In this document: in pieces, positions 1-7,275 of the stretch | Position numbering within the stretch: the first letter of the stretch is position 1 | Layout: each line of letters starts with the position of its first letter | Notes under the pieces: generated by a model | The model's input: only the letters and a program-made list of their open reading frames with translations | The model's database searches: none | What the model was told of the DNA's origin: nothing | DNA from: Paraburkholderia sp. Ac-20340 | Lineage (GTDB): Bacteria > Pseudomonadota > Gammaproteobacteria > Burkholderiales > Burkholderiaceae | DNA: 64,000 nt | Direction: 5' to 3' | Assembly (NCBI RefSeq): GCF_017104965.1 | Contig: NZ_JAAGPR010000004.1 | Span: 1-64,000, forward strand | Translations under genes and position numbers: made by a program

Positions 1-55
1 TGGCCGATATTCCCGTGGTTGTCGAGGCAGTTTAAATACTAGAGAGGAATCCAGA

Positions 56-853
56 ATGAATGACATGAACCAGTCCATGTTCGCGGAAAGCTGGGTGCCG
101 GTCTGCCAGCTCGAGGAAATCGTGCCGCACGCGCGCGCCACGCTCGACGATTGCGCGCGCGCGCTCGATGCGACGGCGAACAAGCCAGATCAGCAGCACA
201 AGCAGGAAAAACCGGACACACCCGCCGCGTTGATCGCGCATCGCACGATTGCGTTGCTGCGCCAGCATGCGCACCTCTTTCTCGGCATTCAGGAAACGCA
301 GTGGATCCTCGATCAGCTCGGCGAAGATTATCCAGGCCTCGTGGCTGAAGTGCAGAAGGCGCTGCCGCTGCAACGCATGGCCGATGTGCTGCGCAGACTG
401 CTGGAAGAAGGCCTGCCGGTGCGCAATATCCGCAGCATCACGGAAAGCCTGATCGTCTGGGGTCCGAAGGAAAAAGACATGTTGATGCTGACCGAGTACA
501 TCCGCATCGATCTTGGCCGCATGATCGCCCATCGCGCGACCGGCGGCCCGCGCGATCTACCCGTCGTGCTCGTGGACATGCAGGTCGAGCAGCACATCCG
601 CCAGTCGATCAAGCAGACGCCGACCGGCAACTTCCTCGCCTTGCCGCCCGATGAGATCGGTCATCTCGTCAACAAGCTGATCGAAATCGTCGGTGACGCG
701 CCGCGCGAGGGCGTGGCGATGGTCGCGTCGATGGATATCCGCCGCTACGTGAAGCGCATGATCGAGTCGCGCGTTGCGTGGCTGCCGGTGTATTCGTATC
801 AGGAACTCGGCGCGCACGTGGACTTGCAGCCCGTGGGACGCCTCACGCTATGA
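56..853 (+). CDS. sctV: SctV (HrcV/FHIPEP) C-terminal cytoplasmic part, stand-alone ORF
   Basis: This 265-aa product matches the C-terminal half of the cytoplasmic domain of the T3SS export-gate protein SctV. It has the FLGIQET helix (residues 75-81), then the EGLPVRNIRSI segment (119-129) followed by WGPKEKDMLMLTEYIR, all diagnostic of the family. Full-length SctV is about 690 aa with an N-terminal membrane domain; here that part is absent from this reading frame. A purine-rich ribosome site (GAGAGGAA) lies 7-9 bases before the ATG. Another frame upstream closes at a TAA at 33-35 (…DIPVVVEAV). The first ~55 residues are Gln/Asp-rich and less recognisable. The stop overlaps the start of sctP (ATGA). 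Either sctV is split into two genes, or it is a full-length gene broken just left of the window. The family call is firm; the gene structure is uncertain. Confidence 0.85.
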   Translation: MNDMNQSMFAESWVPVCQLEEIVPHARATLDDCARALDATANKPDQQHKQEKPDTPAALIAHRTIALLRQHAHLFLGIQETQWILDQLGEDYPGLVAEVQKALPLQRMADVLRRLLEEGLPVRNIRSITESLIVWGPKEKDMLMLTEYIRIDLGRMIAHRATGGPRDLPVVLVDMQVEQHIRQSIKQTPTGNFLALPPDEIGHLVNKLIEIVGDAPREGVAMVASMDIRRYVKRMIESRVAWLPVYSYQELGAHVDLQPVGRLTL

Positions 854-1641
854 CGCACGGCGCGATGCGAACCGCCGACGCCCGCGCGCATCGACTCGCG
901 CAGGACGAGGCCGACGCCCAGGCGAGCGCGCGCTTGCGGCGCGAGGCCGCGCTGTTCGAGCATTACCGGCGGCAACGGACGAACGACGACGCACAAAGCG
1001 AAGTGCCCGACAACGACGGCGCGCAGCAGGCCGAAAGCGCGCCTCACGAACCCGCGCCGTCGCCCGACGAGGGCCGCCAGGCGCAAACCGGCGAACACGA
1101 TCCGAACGATGAACACCACGAACACGGCGACTCGCCCGATGGTTCCCGTCATGACGCGCGCCACGACAAGAGCGCCGCCGCGCGTGCGACGAGCACCGCC
1201 TCTTCATCCGCGCGCGCCGATGCACAGCGTGTGCTGACCGCGATGCGCCGCGTACCGCGCGTAACCGATGCGTGCGCAACGAACGCCGCCACGGACACGC
1301 CCGCGCAGGACCACACGACGAACCGCCTGTTCGACTGGCTCGCCGAACACACCGCGCAGCTCTGCGCGAACGCAGGCGCGTCGCTCGCGGCCAGCTGGCA
1401 AGTGCGGCTCGCGCTCGACCCCGCCGTGCTGCGCGCGTGCTCGCTCGAACTCGCGCTTTCGCAATTCGGCCTCGCGCTTCGCTTCACGACCGCCGATGCC
1501 GACACGGCGTCCGTACTCTATCGGCATCGCACGACGTTGCGCACGCGGCTCGACGCGGCGCTCGCACGGCGCGAGGCGCGCGCCCCGCGCATCGATATCG
1601 ACATTATTTTCGACCCGACCACATGGACCACACCCGTCTGA
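850..1641 (+). CDS. sctP: SctP/HpaP-family T3SS substrate-specificity (needle/pilus length) protein
   Basis: This is a 263-aa protein coupled to sctV by an ATGA overlap. The N-terminal ~150 residues are low-complexity, rich in Ala, Asp, His and Arg, as in other HpaP/SctP rulers. The C-terminal ~110 residues (from NRLFDWLAEH) resemble the T3S4/HpaP domain, with the WQVRLALDPAVL and LALRFTT segments and a DIDIIFD end. Family members sit between sctV and sctQ, as here, and switch the export apparatus from early to late substrates. I chose the ATG at 850; the reading frame is open further upstream, but that part overlaps sctV. The 3' end overlaps sctQ by 19 bp, which suggests coupled translation. 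The assignment rests largely on synteny plus the C-terminal pattern. Confidence 0.8.
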   Translation: MTHGAMRTADARAHRLAQDEADAQASARLRREAALFEHYRRQRTNDDAQSEVPDNDGAQQAESAPHEPAPSPDEGRQAQTGEHDPNDEHHEHGDSPDGSRHDARHDKSAAARATSTASSSARADAQRVLTAMRRVPRVTDACATNAATDTPAQDHTTNRLFDWLAEHTAQLCANAGASLAASWQVRLALDPAVLRACSLELALSQFGLALRFTTADADTASVLYRHRTTLRTRLDAALARREARAPRIDIDIIFDPTTWTTPV

Positions 1642-2753
1642 ACTCCGAGACCGCGCCCGAGGGGCGCGCCGCCGTCACGCTCGCGCCAGACCGGCTGCCC
1701 GCGCTCGGCGCCGCGCAAGCCCGGCTCGCGCGTCTCGCCGTGGATGAACGTCTACGTGCGCTGCTCGCGCATACGGCCGGCATCGGCGACTGGCGCGCGG
1801 GTGCACGCACGGCCGCCGACCTGCTCAGCGCACGCGATACCGCCGTCGCGACACTGCGCTGGGCTCAGTACGAAGCGCGCTTCGCGCTCGACCTTGCTCA
1901 GCACCCTTCGCTTGCGAGCCTCGTTGCCGAGAGCGGCGACGAGCGCGTGCAACCCGCGCTGCGTCTCGCGCTGTGCGCGCTGCTGTTCGAGCCGCTCACG
2001 CGCACGCTCGCGCAGTTCGGCATCGACGGCGTGGAGGTGCTCGCCTTCGAACGCCTCGCGCCGAATCCCGCGCCTGCTTTGGCCGCAGGCTGCGCGCTGC
2101 ATTGGCGTCATGACGCGCAGCGCTACGACGCCGCGCTGCTGCATATCGACAGCGGCTGGCTCGACGTGTTCGAGCGTCTGGTCGCGCAGCAATGCCTGCC
2201 GTTCGCGACGCATGTGAGCGAACTCACTGTGCCGGGACGTCTGCTGATCGGCGAAAAAACGCTTTCGCTCGCCGTACTCGATTCGCTACGCGCGGGCGAT
2301 GTCGTGCTGCGCGCGCTGCCCGCCGAACTCGCGGCGCATCTGCGCGGCGCGACGCCCGAGGCGCGCGTGCGCGTCGCCTGGGGCCGCTACGGCACGCGCC
2401 AGATCCGCGCGCGCGCCACGCTTCATTCCACCACGCTCACTCTCAACGAGGACCCCGTCATGAACCACGACCTGCAACCCGGCGCGCCGCTGAGCGACGC
2501 CATCGACGCGCCCGTCGAGATCGGCCAGCTCGATCTGCCGTTGCGCTTCGAGATCGACACCGTTTCGCTGCCCGTCGCGCAGCTCTCCGCCTTGCGCGCC
2601 GGCTATGTGCTGGAATTGCCGACCGCGCCCGCCGACGCGCGCATCCGGCTGGTCACCTGCGGCCAGACCATCGGCTTCGGCGAACTCGTGAGCGTGGGCG
2701 AACATCTCGGCGTGCGTCTCGTGCAGATGCAGAACGGCCATGGTTCAGTTTAG
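1623..2753 (+). CDS. sctQ: SctQ (HrcQ) cytoplasmic C-ring protein
   Basis: This 376-aa protein is the sorting-platform component that docks under the export gate. The C-terminal ~80 residues form a SpoA/FliN-like domain (DAPVEIGQLDLPLRFEID, then LRAGYVLEL and GQTIGFGELV). The N-terminal part is the poorly conserved SctQ-specific region. The ATG at 1623 lies inside the end of sctP, and the 3' end overlaps sctR by 14 bp, so the whole sctV-P-Q-R block looks translationally coupled. An in-frame ATG at 2460 (Met280) is preceded by ACGAGGA at good spacing and could give a separate 97-aa SctQ-C product, as known for YscQ and SpaO. Confidence 0.92.
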   Translation: MDHTRLNSETAPEGRAAVTLAPDRLPALGAAQARLARLAVDERLRALLAHTAGIGDWRAGARTAADLLSARDTAVATLRWAQYEARFALDLAQHPSLASLVAESGDERVQPALRLALCALLFEPLTRTLAQFGIDGVEVLAFERLAPNPAPALAAGCALHWRHDAQRYDAALLHIDSGWLDVFERLVAQQCLPFATHVSELTVPGRLLIGEKTLSLAVLDSLRAGDVVLRALPAELAAHLRGATPEARVRVAWGRYGTRQIRARATLHSTTLTLNEDPVMNHDLQPGAPLSDAIDAPVEIGQLDLPLRFEIDTVSLPVAQLSALRAGYVLELPTAPADARIRLVTCGQTIGFGELVSVGEHLGVRLVQMQNGHGSV

Positions 2754-3396
2754 CGATCTGACCGGGCTGCTGATCGCCATCGTGGCGATCAGCCTTGTCC
2801 CGTTCGTGGCGATGGTCGCCACCTCCTACGCGAAAATCGTGGTCGTGCTCGGCCTGCTGCGCAACGCGCTGGGCGTGCAGCAGGTCCCGCCGAACATGGT
2901 GCTCAACGGCATCGCGATTCTCGTCACCGCCTATGTGATGGCGCCGATCGGCATGCAGGCGATGCAGGCCATGCAGGCGAATCCGCGCCAGCCGGGCGGC
3001 GACACGTCCGCGCTGGTGATGGACGTATTCGACGCCGGCAAGGAGCCGTTTCGCGCCTTTCTCAAGCGGCACGCGCACGAGCGCGAAAAGCGCTTCTTCG
3101 TGCGCTCGGCGGCCGCCGTGTGGCCCAAAGAGATGGCCGCGAAAATCCACGAAGACGACCTGATCGTGCTCGCGCCCGCCTTCACGCTCACGGAGATGAC
3201 CGACGCGTTCAAGATCGGCTTCCTGCTCTACATCGTCTTCATCGTGGTCGATCTGGTGATCGCCAACGTGCTGATGGCGATGGGCCTGAACCAGGTGCAG
3301 CCGACCAATGTGGCGATCCCGTTCAAGCTGCTGCTGTTCGTCGCCATGAACGGCTGGTCCACGCTGATCCACGGGCTGGTGCTCACCTATCGATGA
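2740..3396 (+). CDS. sctR: SctR (HrcR) T3SS export-gate membrane protein
   Basis: This 218-aa protein is a typical SctR/FliP-family core component of the export gate in the inner membrane. An N-terminal hydrophobic helix is followed by SYAKIVVVLGLLRNALGVQQ and PPNMVLNGIAILVT. A hydrophilic middle then leads to the conserved APAFTLTEMTDAFKIGF and FNM-like NVLMAMGLNQVQP membrane segments. Length equals the family norm. The start overlaps the end of sctQ, and sctS follows 13 bases after the stop. Confidence 0.97.
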   Translation: MVQFSDLTGLLIAIVAISLVPFVAMVATSYAKIVVVLGLLRNALGVQQVPPNMVLNGIAILVTAYVMAPIGMQAMQAMQANPRQPGGDTSALVMDVFDAGKEPFRAFLKRHAHEREKRFFVRSAAAVWPKEMAAKIHEDDLIVLAPAFTLTEMTDAFKIGFLLYIVFIVVDLVIANVLMAMGLNQVQPTNVAIPFKLLLFVAMNGWSTLIHGLVLTYR

Positions 3397-3409
3397 CATG
3401 GAGACACGC

Positions 3410-3673
3410 ATGGAAACCGACATGCTCGTGGGCTTGACCACGCAAGGCCTGCTGCTTTGCCTCTCGATTTCGATGCCCGTGGTGGCGGTGGCCGCCATCG
3501 CGGGTCTCGCGATCGCCTTCGTGCAGGCCATCACCTCGATGCAGGACCAGAGCATCTCCTACGCCGTGAAGCTGGTGGCCGTGATCGCCACCGTGCTGCT
3601 TGCGGGCGCATGGGGCGCGGCGGCGATCCTGCGTTTCGCCAACACGGTTGTCACGATGGCGATTCCGTCATGA
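3410..3673 (+). CDS. sctS: SctS (HrcS) T3SS export-gate membrane protein
   Basis: This 87-aa SctS/FliQ-family protein has two transmembrane helices separated by the conserved AFVQAITSMQDQSISYAVKL loop. With SctR and SctT it builds the export gate. Two starts are possible. The ATG at 3410 has GGAG eight bases upstream and gives the family-typical length; the ATG at 3398 would add four residues. The stop overlaps the ATG of the next gene. Confidence 0.96.
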   Translation: METDMLVGLTTQGLLLCLSISMPVVAVAAIAGLAIAFVQAITSMQDQSISYAVKLVAVIATVLLAGAWGAAAILRFANTVVTMAIPS

Positions 3674-4782
3674 ACGCGCGCATTGGCGGCGCGCCGCACG
3701 CGCACGAAGCGGAGCCTCGCGATCCGTCACACGAACAGCAGGCCGAAGCACAACACAACGGCCAGGCGCACACGCAGCAAGGGCTCGTCTCGCGCACCAT
3801 GATGCAGCGCGCGAAAATGCGTGTGCGGCTGCAACACAACAAGGCCATGGCGGCGGCGTTCTGGCATAACCGGCGCTTCGCCGTCGGCCAGCACAAGCCG
3901 CTCTCGCCCGCCAACGCGAAACTGCTGCGCGCGCTGGGCCAGCGTCCGCGTCCTGGCGCACCGAAGCCGCACGGCAAGGACACGGCGCGCGAGGAGCCGT
4001 TGTTCGAGCGAAAACCCGAGCACGATCCCGACAAGGAACGCGATAAAGAGCACGACAGGGATCACGACAGGGAACGTGAAAAAGACCACGACGATCGACG
4101 TGACGACAAGCACGACGGCCACTCGCGCGAACAGCGCGGTGGTCATTCGCATTCTGGCGGCCAGCAATCCGGCGGTCAGCAGGATCAACGACAGCACTCC
4201 CAGCACGGCCAGCAGCAGCGGCGCGAACACGCGCGCGCCATGACCGTGCGCGGCGGCGGCGGGGACACGCGCGTCGCGCTGCATGGCGTGCAACGCGCGC
4301 ACCGCGTTGCACCGCCCGAGCGCTTGCAGGCGCTCGCCACCGCGAACGGCTCCGCAGCAAGCCGGGCGCAGCCGCTTGCCGCCGCGTTCGCGCGCGAGCT
4401 GGTGCGCCTCATCGGGCAAACACCCAACGCCGCCCTGCTCGCCCCGCTTGCGATGCTAGGCGCGACCGGGCCGATGGTCATGCGCCGCAATCGCGCGCGT
4501 CTGCTTGCACTCCATGCGGGCGCGTCGAGCCGCAATACGCAATCCGCGAGCGCGCGCTGGATCGGCCACACACTCGATCTCACACTGGCGCGGCAACGCT
4601 TCGGCGTGCAATTCGGCATGGAGGAGCAGACGCTTGCCATGACGCGTCAGCATTTGATCGATGCGATGGCTGCACATCGCGGCGCAGGCGCGAAGGCAAA
4701 CGAAGCCGCAACCGCGAACACGGCCGATGCCGATGCTTCGCAAATCCCGCGTCAAGTTCGCGTCGCTGCAAACGGCGCATGA
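3670..4782 (+). CDS. hpaA: HpaA-like T3SS control protein
   Basis: This 370-aa protein directly follows sctS, the position of hpaA in the Xanthomonas hrpD operon and in Ralstonia. It is Arg/His/Gln-rich. Residues ~118-150 form a strongly charged Asp/Glu/His/Arg/Lys repeat tract, followed by a Gly/Gln/His-rich stretch. The C-terminal third (from RAQPLAAAFARELVRL) looks folded. HpaA proteins are secreted regulators that bind the HpaB chaperone. There is no strong motif to prove this, so the name rests on synteny and composition. The C-terminus may be affected by a frameshift: another frame runs on to 4924 and ends in an ATGA overlap with sctD (see findings). Confidence 0.6.
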   Translation: MNARIGGAPHAHEAEPRDPSHEQQAEAQHNGQAHTQQGLVSRTMMQRAKMRVRLQHNKAMAAAFWHNRRFAVGQHKPLSPANAKLLRALGQRPRPGAPKPHGKDTAREEPLFERKPEHDPDKERDKEHDRDHDREREKDHDDRRDDKHDGHSREQRGGHSHSGGQQSGGQQDQRQHSQHGQQQRREHARAMTVRGGGGDTRVALHGVQRAHRVAPPERLQALATANGSAASRAQPLAAAFARELVRLIGQTPNAALLAPLAMLGATGPMVMRRNRARLLALHAGASSRNTQSASARWIGHTLDLTLARQRFGVQFGMEEQTLAMTRQHLIDAMAAHRGAGAKANEAATANTADADASQIPRQVRVAANGA

Positions 4783-4920
4783 ATGGATCGCTAAACTGGC
4801 TTCAACGGTAGCGAGACAGGAAGCCCGGCAGCAAGCAGCACAGCAGGGAGCCGAAACCGCGCCACAGCAGACATTATTACGGATACCGAAGCACAACACA
4901 CCGAAGCGAAACCTACGACC

Positions 4921-5973
4921 ATGAACACGACGAGCACCAGAATCCTGCGAGTACTGACCGGCGTTCACGCCGGTGCGCAGATGCGGCTCACGCCCGGCGT
5001 GTACCGCATGAGCGCGGCTGGCGATGCCGATGTCTGCGTGAGCGACTGGTCCGGCGACACCCTCGTACTGACGCTCGACGAGCAAGGCGTGATGCATCTC
5101 GACGCCGGCAACAGCGACACAGTTCTGCTCGCCGATCTGGTGGCGGTGCCCAACGGCGACATCGTGTTCTGCATCGGCGCCGAAGACGCGCCCTGGCCCA
5201 GCGATCTGGACTTGCTCGCAGGCCTCTGGAAAACACAGCAGCTGGTCGACGAGGACCGCGCACAGGCGACGACCCACGACGTTCCCGATGCACTGGCCAC
5301 GCAGGGTGTACACGGCTTGCACGGTGAACAGACGGCGAAACGCATGAGCTGGCGCACGGCGGCGATCGCGCTGACCGGCACCGTCGCGATCGGCGTGCTG
5401 GCGACGACGGGCGCGATGCTCGCAGGCTCGCAGCCCAGCGAGGCCGCCGATCAACCGGCCGCGCATGTGGACGCAAAAGCGCTGGCCGTGGAACTCGACG
5501 CCGCGCTGCATCGCGAGGGGCTGCACGCCCTGCACGCCTCGGCGGAGCGCAGCGCTCTGAGCGTGCGCGGCTTCGTGGATGACGCCAACGCCAATGCCAA
5601 GGCGCGCCGCATCATCGATGCACTCGCTCACGGCGCGGCGCGGCGCGACTACGACGTCGTGCAGCAGGACGTCGACCAGATCCAGCAGTCGCTCGCCGGC
5701 ACCGGCGCACAAGTGAGTTATACGGGCGCGGGCGTATTTCGCGTGAGCGGCACCGTGGCGTCGATGACGGCGTTCCAGGATCGCATTGCAAGCGTGCGCG
5801 CCGATCTCGACAGCAACGTGGCGCGTCTCGACGTGGACGTGAAGGAAGCCCGGCTGCCGGCGGCGAATGTCGAATACACCGAAGTCGTGGCCACGGGCGG
5901 CCTGCGCTACATCGAAACGCCCGACGGCACCAAGCATCTGCTCGACGGCCCCGCCGACGGGCACAACGATTGA
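4921..5973 (+). CDS. sctD: SctD (HrpD5/HrcD-like) inner-membrane ring protein
   Basis: This is a 350-aa single-pass protein. The N-terminal ~100 residues have an FHA-like pattern (RILRVLTGVHAGAQMRLTPG, then DVCVSDWSGDTLVL). A transmembrane helix follows at about residues 143-165 (AAIALTGTVAIGVLATTGAM). The periplasmic part shows ring-building-like repeats (LSVRGFVDDANANAKARRII; YTGAGVFRVSGTVASM). This architecture, and the position after hpaA, match SctD of hrp-type systems (HrpD5 of Xanthomonas). Confidence 0.85.
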   Translation: MNTTSTRILRVLTGVHAGAQMRLTPGVYRMSAAGDADVCVSDWSGDTLVLTLDEQGVMHLDAGNSDTVLLADLVAVPNGDIVFCIGAEDAPWPSDLDLLAGLWKTQQLVDEDRAQATTHDVPDALATQGVHGLHGEQTAKRMSWRTAAIALTGTVAIGVLATTGAMLAGSQPSEAADQPAAHVDAKALAVELDAALHREGLHALHASAERSALSVRGFVDDANANAKARRIIDALAHGAARRDYDVVQQDVDQIQQSLAGTGAQVSYTGAGVFRVSGTVASMTAFQDRIASVRADLDSNVARLDVDVKEARLPAANVEYTEVVATGGLRYIETPDGTKHLLDGPADGHND

Positions 5974-5987
5974 ACGAGGAACCGAAC

Positions 5988-6236
5988 ATGTACGACGCAC
6001 TGCTTCCCATCGCGGCGGATCTCAACGCGTTCGACGCGACGCTCGCCGCCCCCGACAGCGCGGCGCGCGTAGCCCGCATCGTCGCGGCCTTCGAGGAGAC
6101 TGCGCGCCGCGTCAGCGACGCAACCCAGGCGGCCGCCGACGACGCCACGCGCGCCGATCTGCAAAAGCTGTATCGCGGCATGCTCGCGGCGCGGCGCATC
6201 GTGCTCGCGCTGCAGGAGCGGCGCGGCGTGGCCTGA
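5988..6236 (+). CDS. HrpD6-like small T3SS protein
   Basis: This is an 82-aa, all-helical, Ala-rich soluble protein with no signal peptide. Its place directly after sctD and before a pilin-like gene matches hrpD6 in Xanthomonas, a small protein needed for full T3SS expression or function. The ATG at 5988 has GAGGAA eight bases upstream. A TTG at 5970 is in frame but lacks such a site. Sequence alone does not prove the family. Confidence 0.6.
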   Translation: MYDALLPIAADLNAFDATLAAPDSAARVARIVAAFEETARRVSDATQAAADDATRADLQKLYRGMLAARRIVLALQERRGVA

Positions 6237-6414
6237 ATAGCGGGTCGAACGACGCGGACCGATCGGCAACACCGGCTTCATCGCAGCAGATTCACGGTTT
6301 CATCCAGGCAGTTTCGTTGGACTCGCGCCCGTCTGGGCGCATCGCAGCAAAGCAGTTTTTTTGCAGTTTCCCTTTGATTGCAGCACCTTTTTTTCTTACT
6401 CAAGGAGATTCACC

Positions 6415-6621
6415 ATGACCGCATCCACCGCAGTTGGCGCAGCATCGGGAGCAGCTTCGAGCGCATCGATGGTTGGCGAAATGCAGGCGATGGCCGACCA
6501 GAACAGCGCCATGACGATGGCTTCGATGAAGATCAACATGCAGCAGCAGGAAACGTCGGCGCTCGCGTCGGTCGGCAACAACGGCGCGAAGAACATCTCG
6601 GACGCCGCCAAGGGCCAGTAA
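6415..6621 (+). CDS. Small Hrp-pilin-like (HrpE/HrpY type) protein
   Basis: This is a 68-aa, Ala/Met/Gln-rich helical protein with no Cys, Pro or Trp and no signal peptide, preceded by a strong AAGGAG site. It has the composition and position (after sctD-hrpD6) of Hrp pilus subunits such as HrpE and HrpY. The end, GAKNISDAAKGQ, is shared almost exactly with the 131-aa protein at 27027-27422. A terminator-like hairpin follows immediately, which would fit a gene expressed far above its neighbours. The pilin role is inferred. Confidence 0.65.
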   Translation: MTASTAVGAASGAASSASMVGEMQAMADQNSAMTMASMKINMQQQETSALASVGNNGAKNISDAAKGQ

Positions 6622-6661
6622 GGCTCGCTGCCTCGCACGGCGCGCACGCGCGCGCCGGCCC

Positions 6662-6716
6662 GGGCACGAAGCGCGGAGTTCAGGCTCCCGCTTTCGTGCC
6701 CGCTTTCTTTTGTTCT
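6662..6716 (+). terminator. Rho-independent terminator/attenuator after pilin-like gene
   Basis: The arms GGGCACGAAGCG (6662-6673) and CGCTTTCGTGCCC (6689-6701) pair with a single bulge. A T-rich run (6702-6716, CTTTCTTTTGTTCTT) follows. Confidence 0.75.
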
Positions 6717-6732
6717 TCGCACGCCCCCTGCC

Positions 6733-7188
6733 ATGAGTCTCGAACGCTACGAAGCCTTGATCTACGAAGTCTGCGAAGCCGTGGGCCTGCCCGACGCCGA
6801 GGCTGTGCTCGACACGCGCACGCTGGAAATCGAGGGCTTCGACGTGGGCCTCGAACATCACGAGTCCGACGCCGGCGCGCTCTATCTGAACTTCCAGTTC
6901 GGCGCCGTCACCGCGGGCCGCACGCTGGTGGTGTTCCGCCTGATGCTCGAAGCGAATCTGCTGATCTACGCGCAAGACGAGGCACAACTGTGTCTCGACG
7001 CCGATAGCGGCGGCATCGTGCTGCTCGTGCATCTGCAAATGAGCGACGACGTCGACGGCGTTTACGTCGCCGAACTACTCTCGCATTACGCCGATCATGG
7101 CCGCTACTGGCGCACCAGCATTCTCGAATCGACGGATGAAATGTTCGAGGGCATCGCCTCGGGCGAATATATGTGGCTGCGCGCGTGA
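6733..7188 (+). CDS. CesT/HpaB-like T3SS chaperone
   Basis: This is a 151-aa very acidic protein. The order of a helical start (MSLERYEALIYEVCEAVGL), β-strands (GALYLNFQFG; RTLVVFRLMLEANLL), an acidic tail and a C-terminal helix is that of class I T3SS chaperones of the CesT fold. In hrp group 2 systems HpaB is the global effector chaperone of this size and charge and partners HpaA, encoded nearby. The name HpaB itself is inferred from context. There is no clear ribosome site. The gene is the last of the plus-strand T3SS block. Confidence 0.7.
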   Translation: MSLERYEALIYEVCEAVGLPDAEAVLDTRTLEIEGFDVGLEHHESDAGALYLNFQFGAVTAGRTLVVFRLMLEANLLIYAQDEAQLCLDADSGGIVLLVHLQMSDDVDGVYVAELLSHYADHGRYWRTSILESTDEMFEGIASGEYMWLRA

Positions 7189-7275
7189 CGTGACGCGCAA
7201 GGTATGCGTGGCGCGAGTGGCGCCCCACCGCGCGCAAGCGATGGAAACCCCGCAAAAACCAGCCTGAAATGCCGC

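Noticed and set aside
38..45. TACTAGAG just before the sctV-like start resembles an assembly scar sequence.
   Set aside because: Eight bases can occur by chance and nothing else nearby looks engineered.
2653..3555. Long antisense frames opposite sctR/sctS and many other genes.
   Set aside because: They are mirror frames caused by high GC at third codon positions and have no protein-like motifs.
4040..4130. Short repeats (CACGAC/GAAAAAG-like) in hpaA that could be taken for a repeat array.
   Set aside because: They encode a charged Asp/His/Arg/Lys tract of one protein and are not regular enough for CRISPR or a tandem array.
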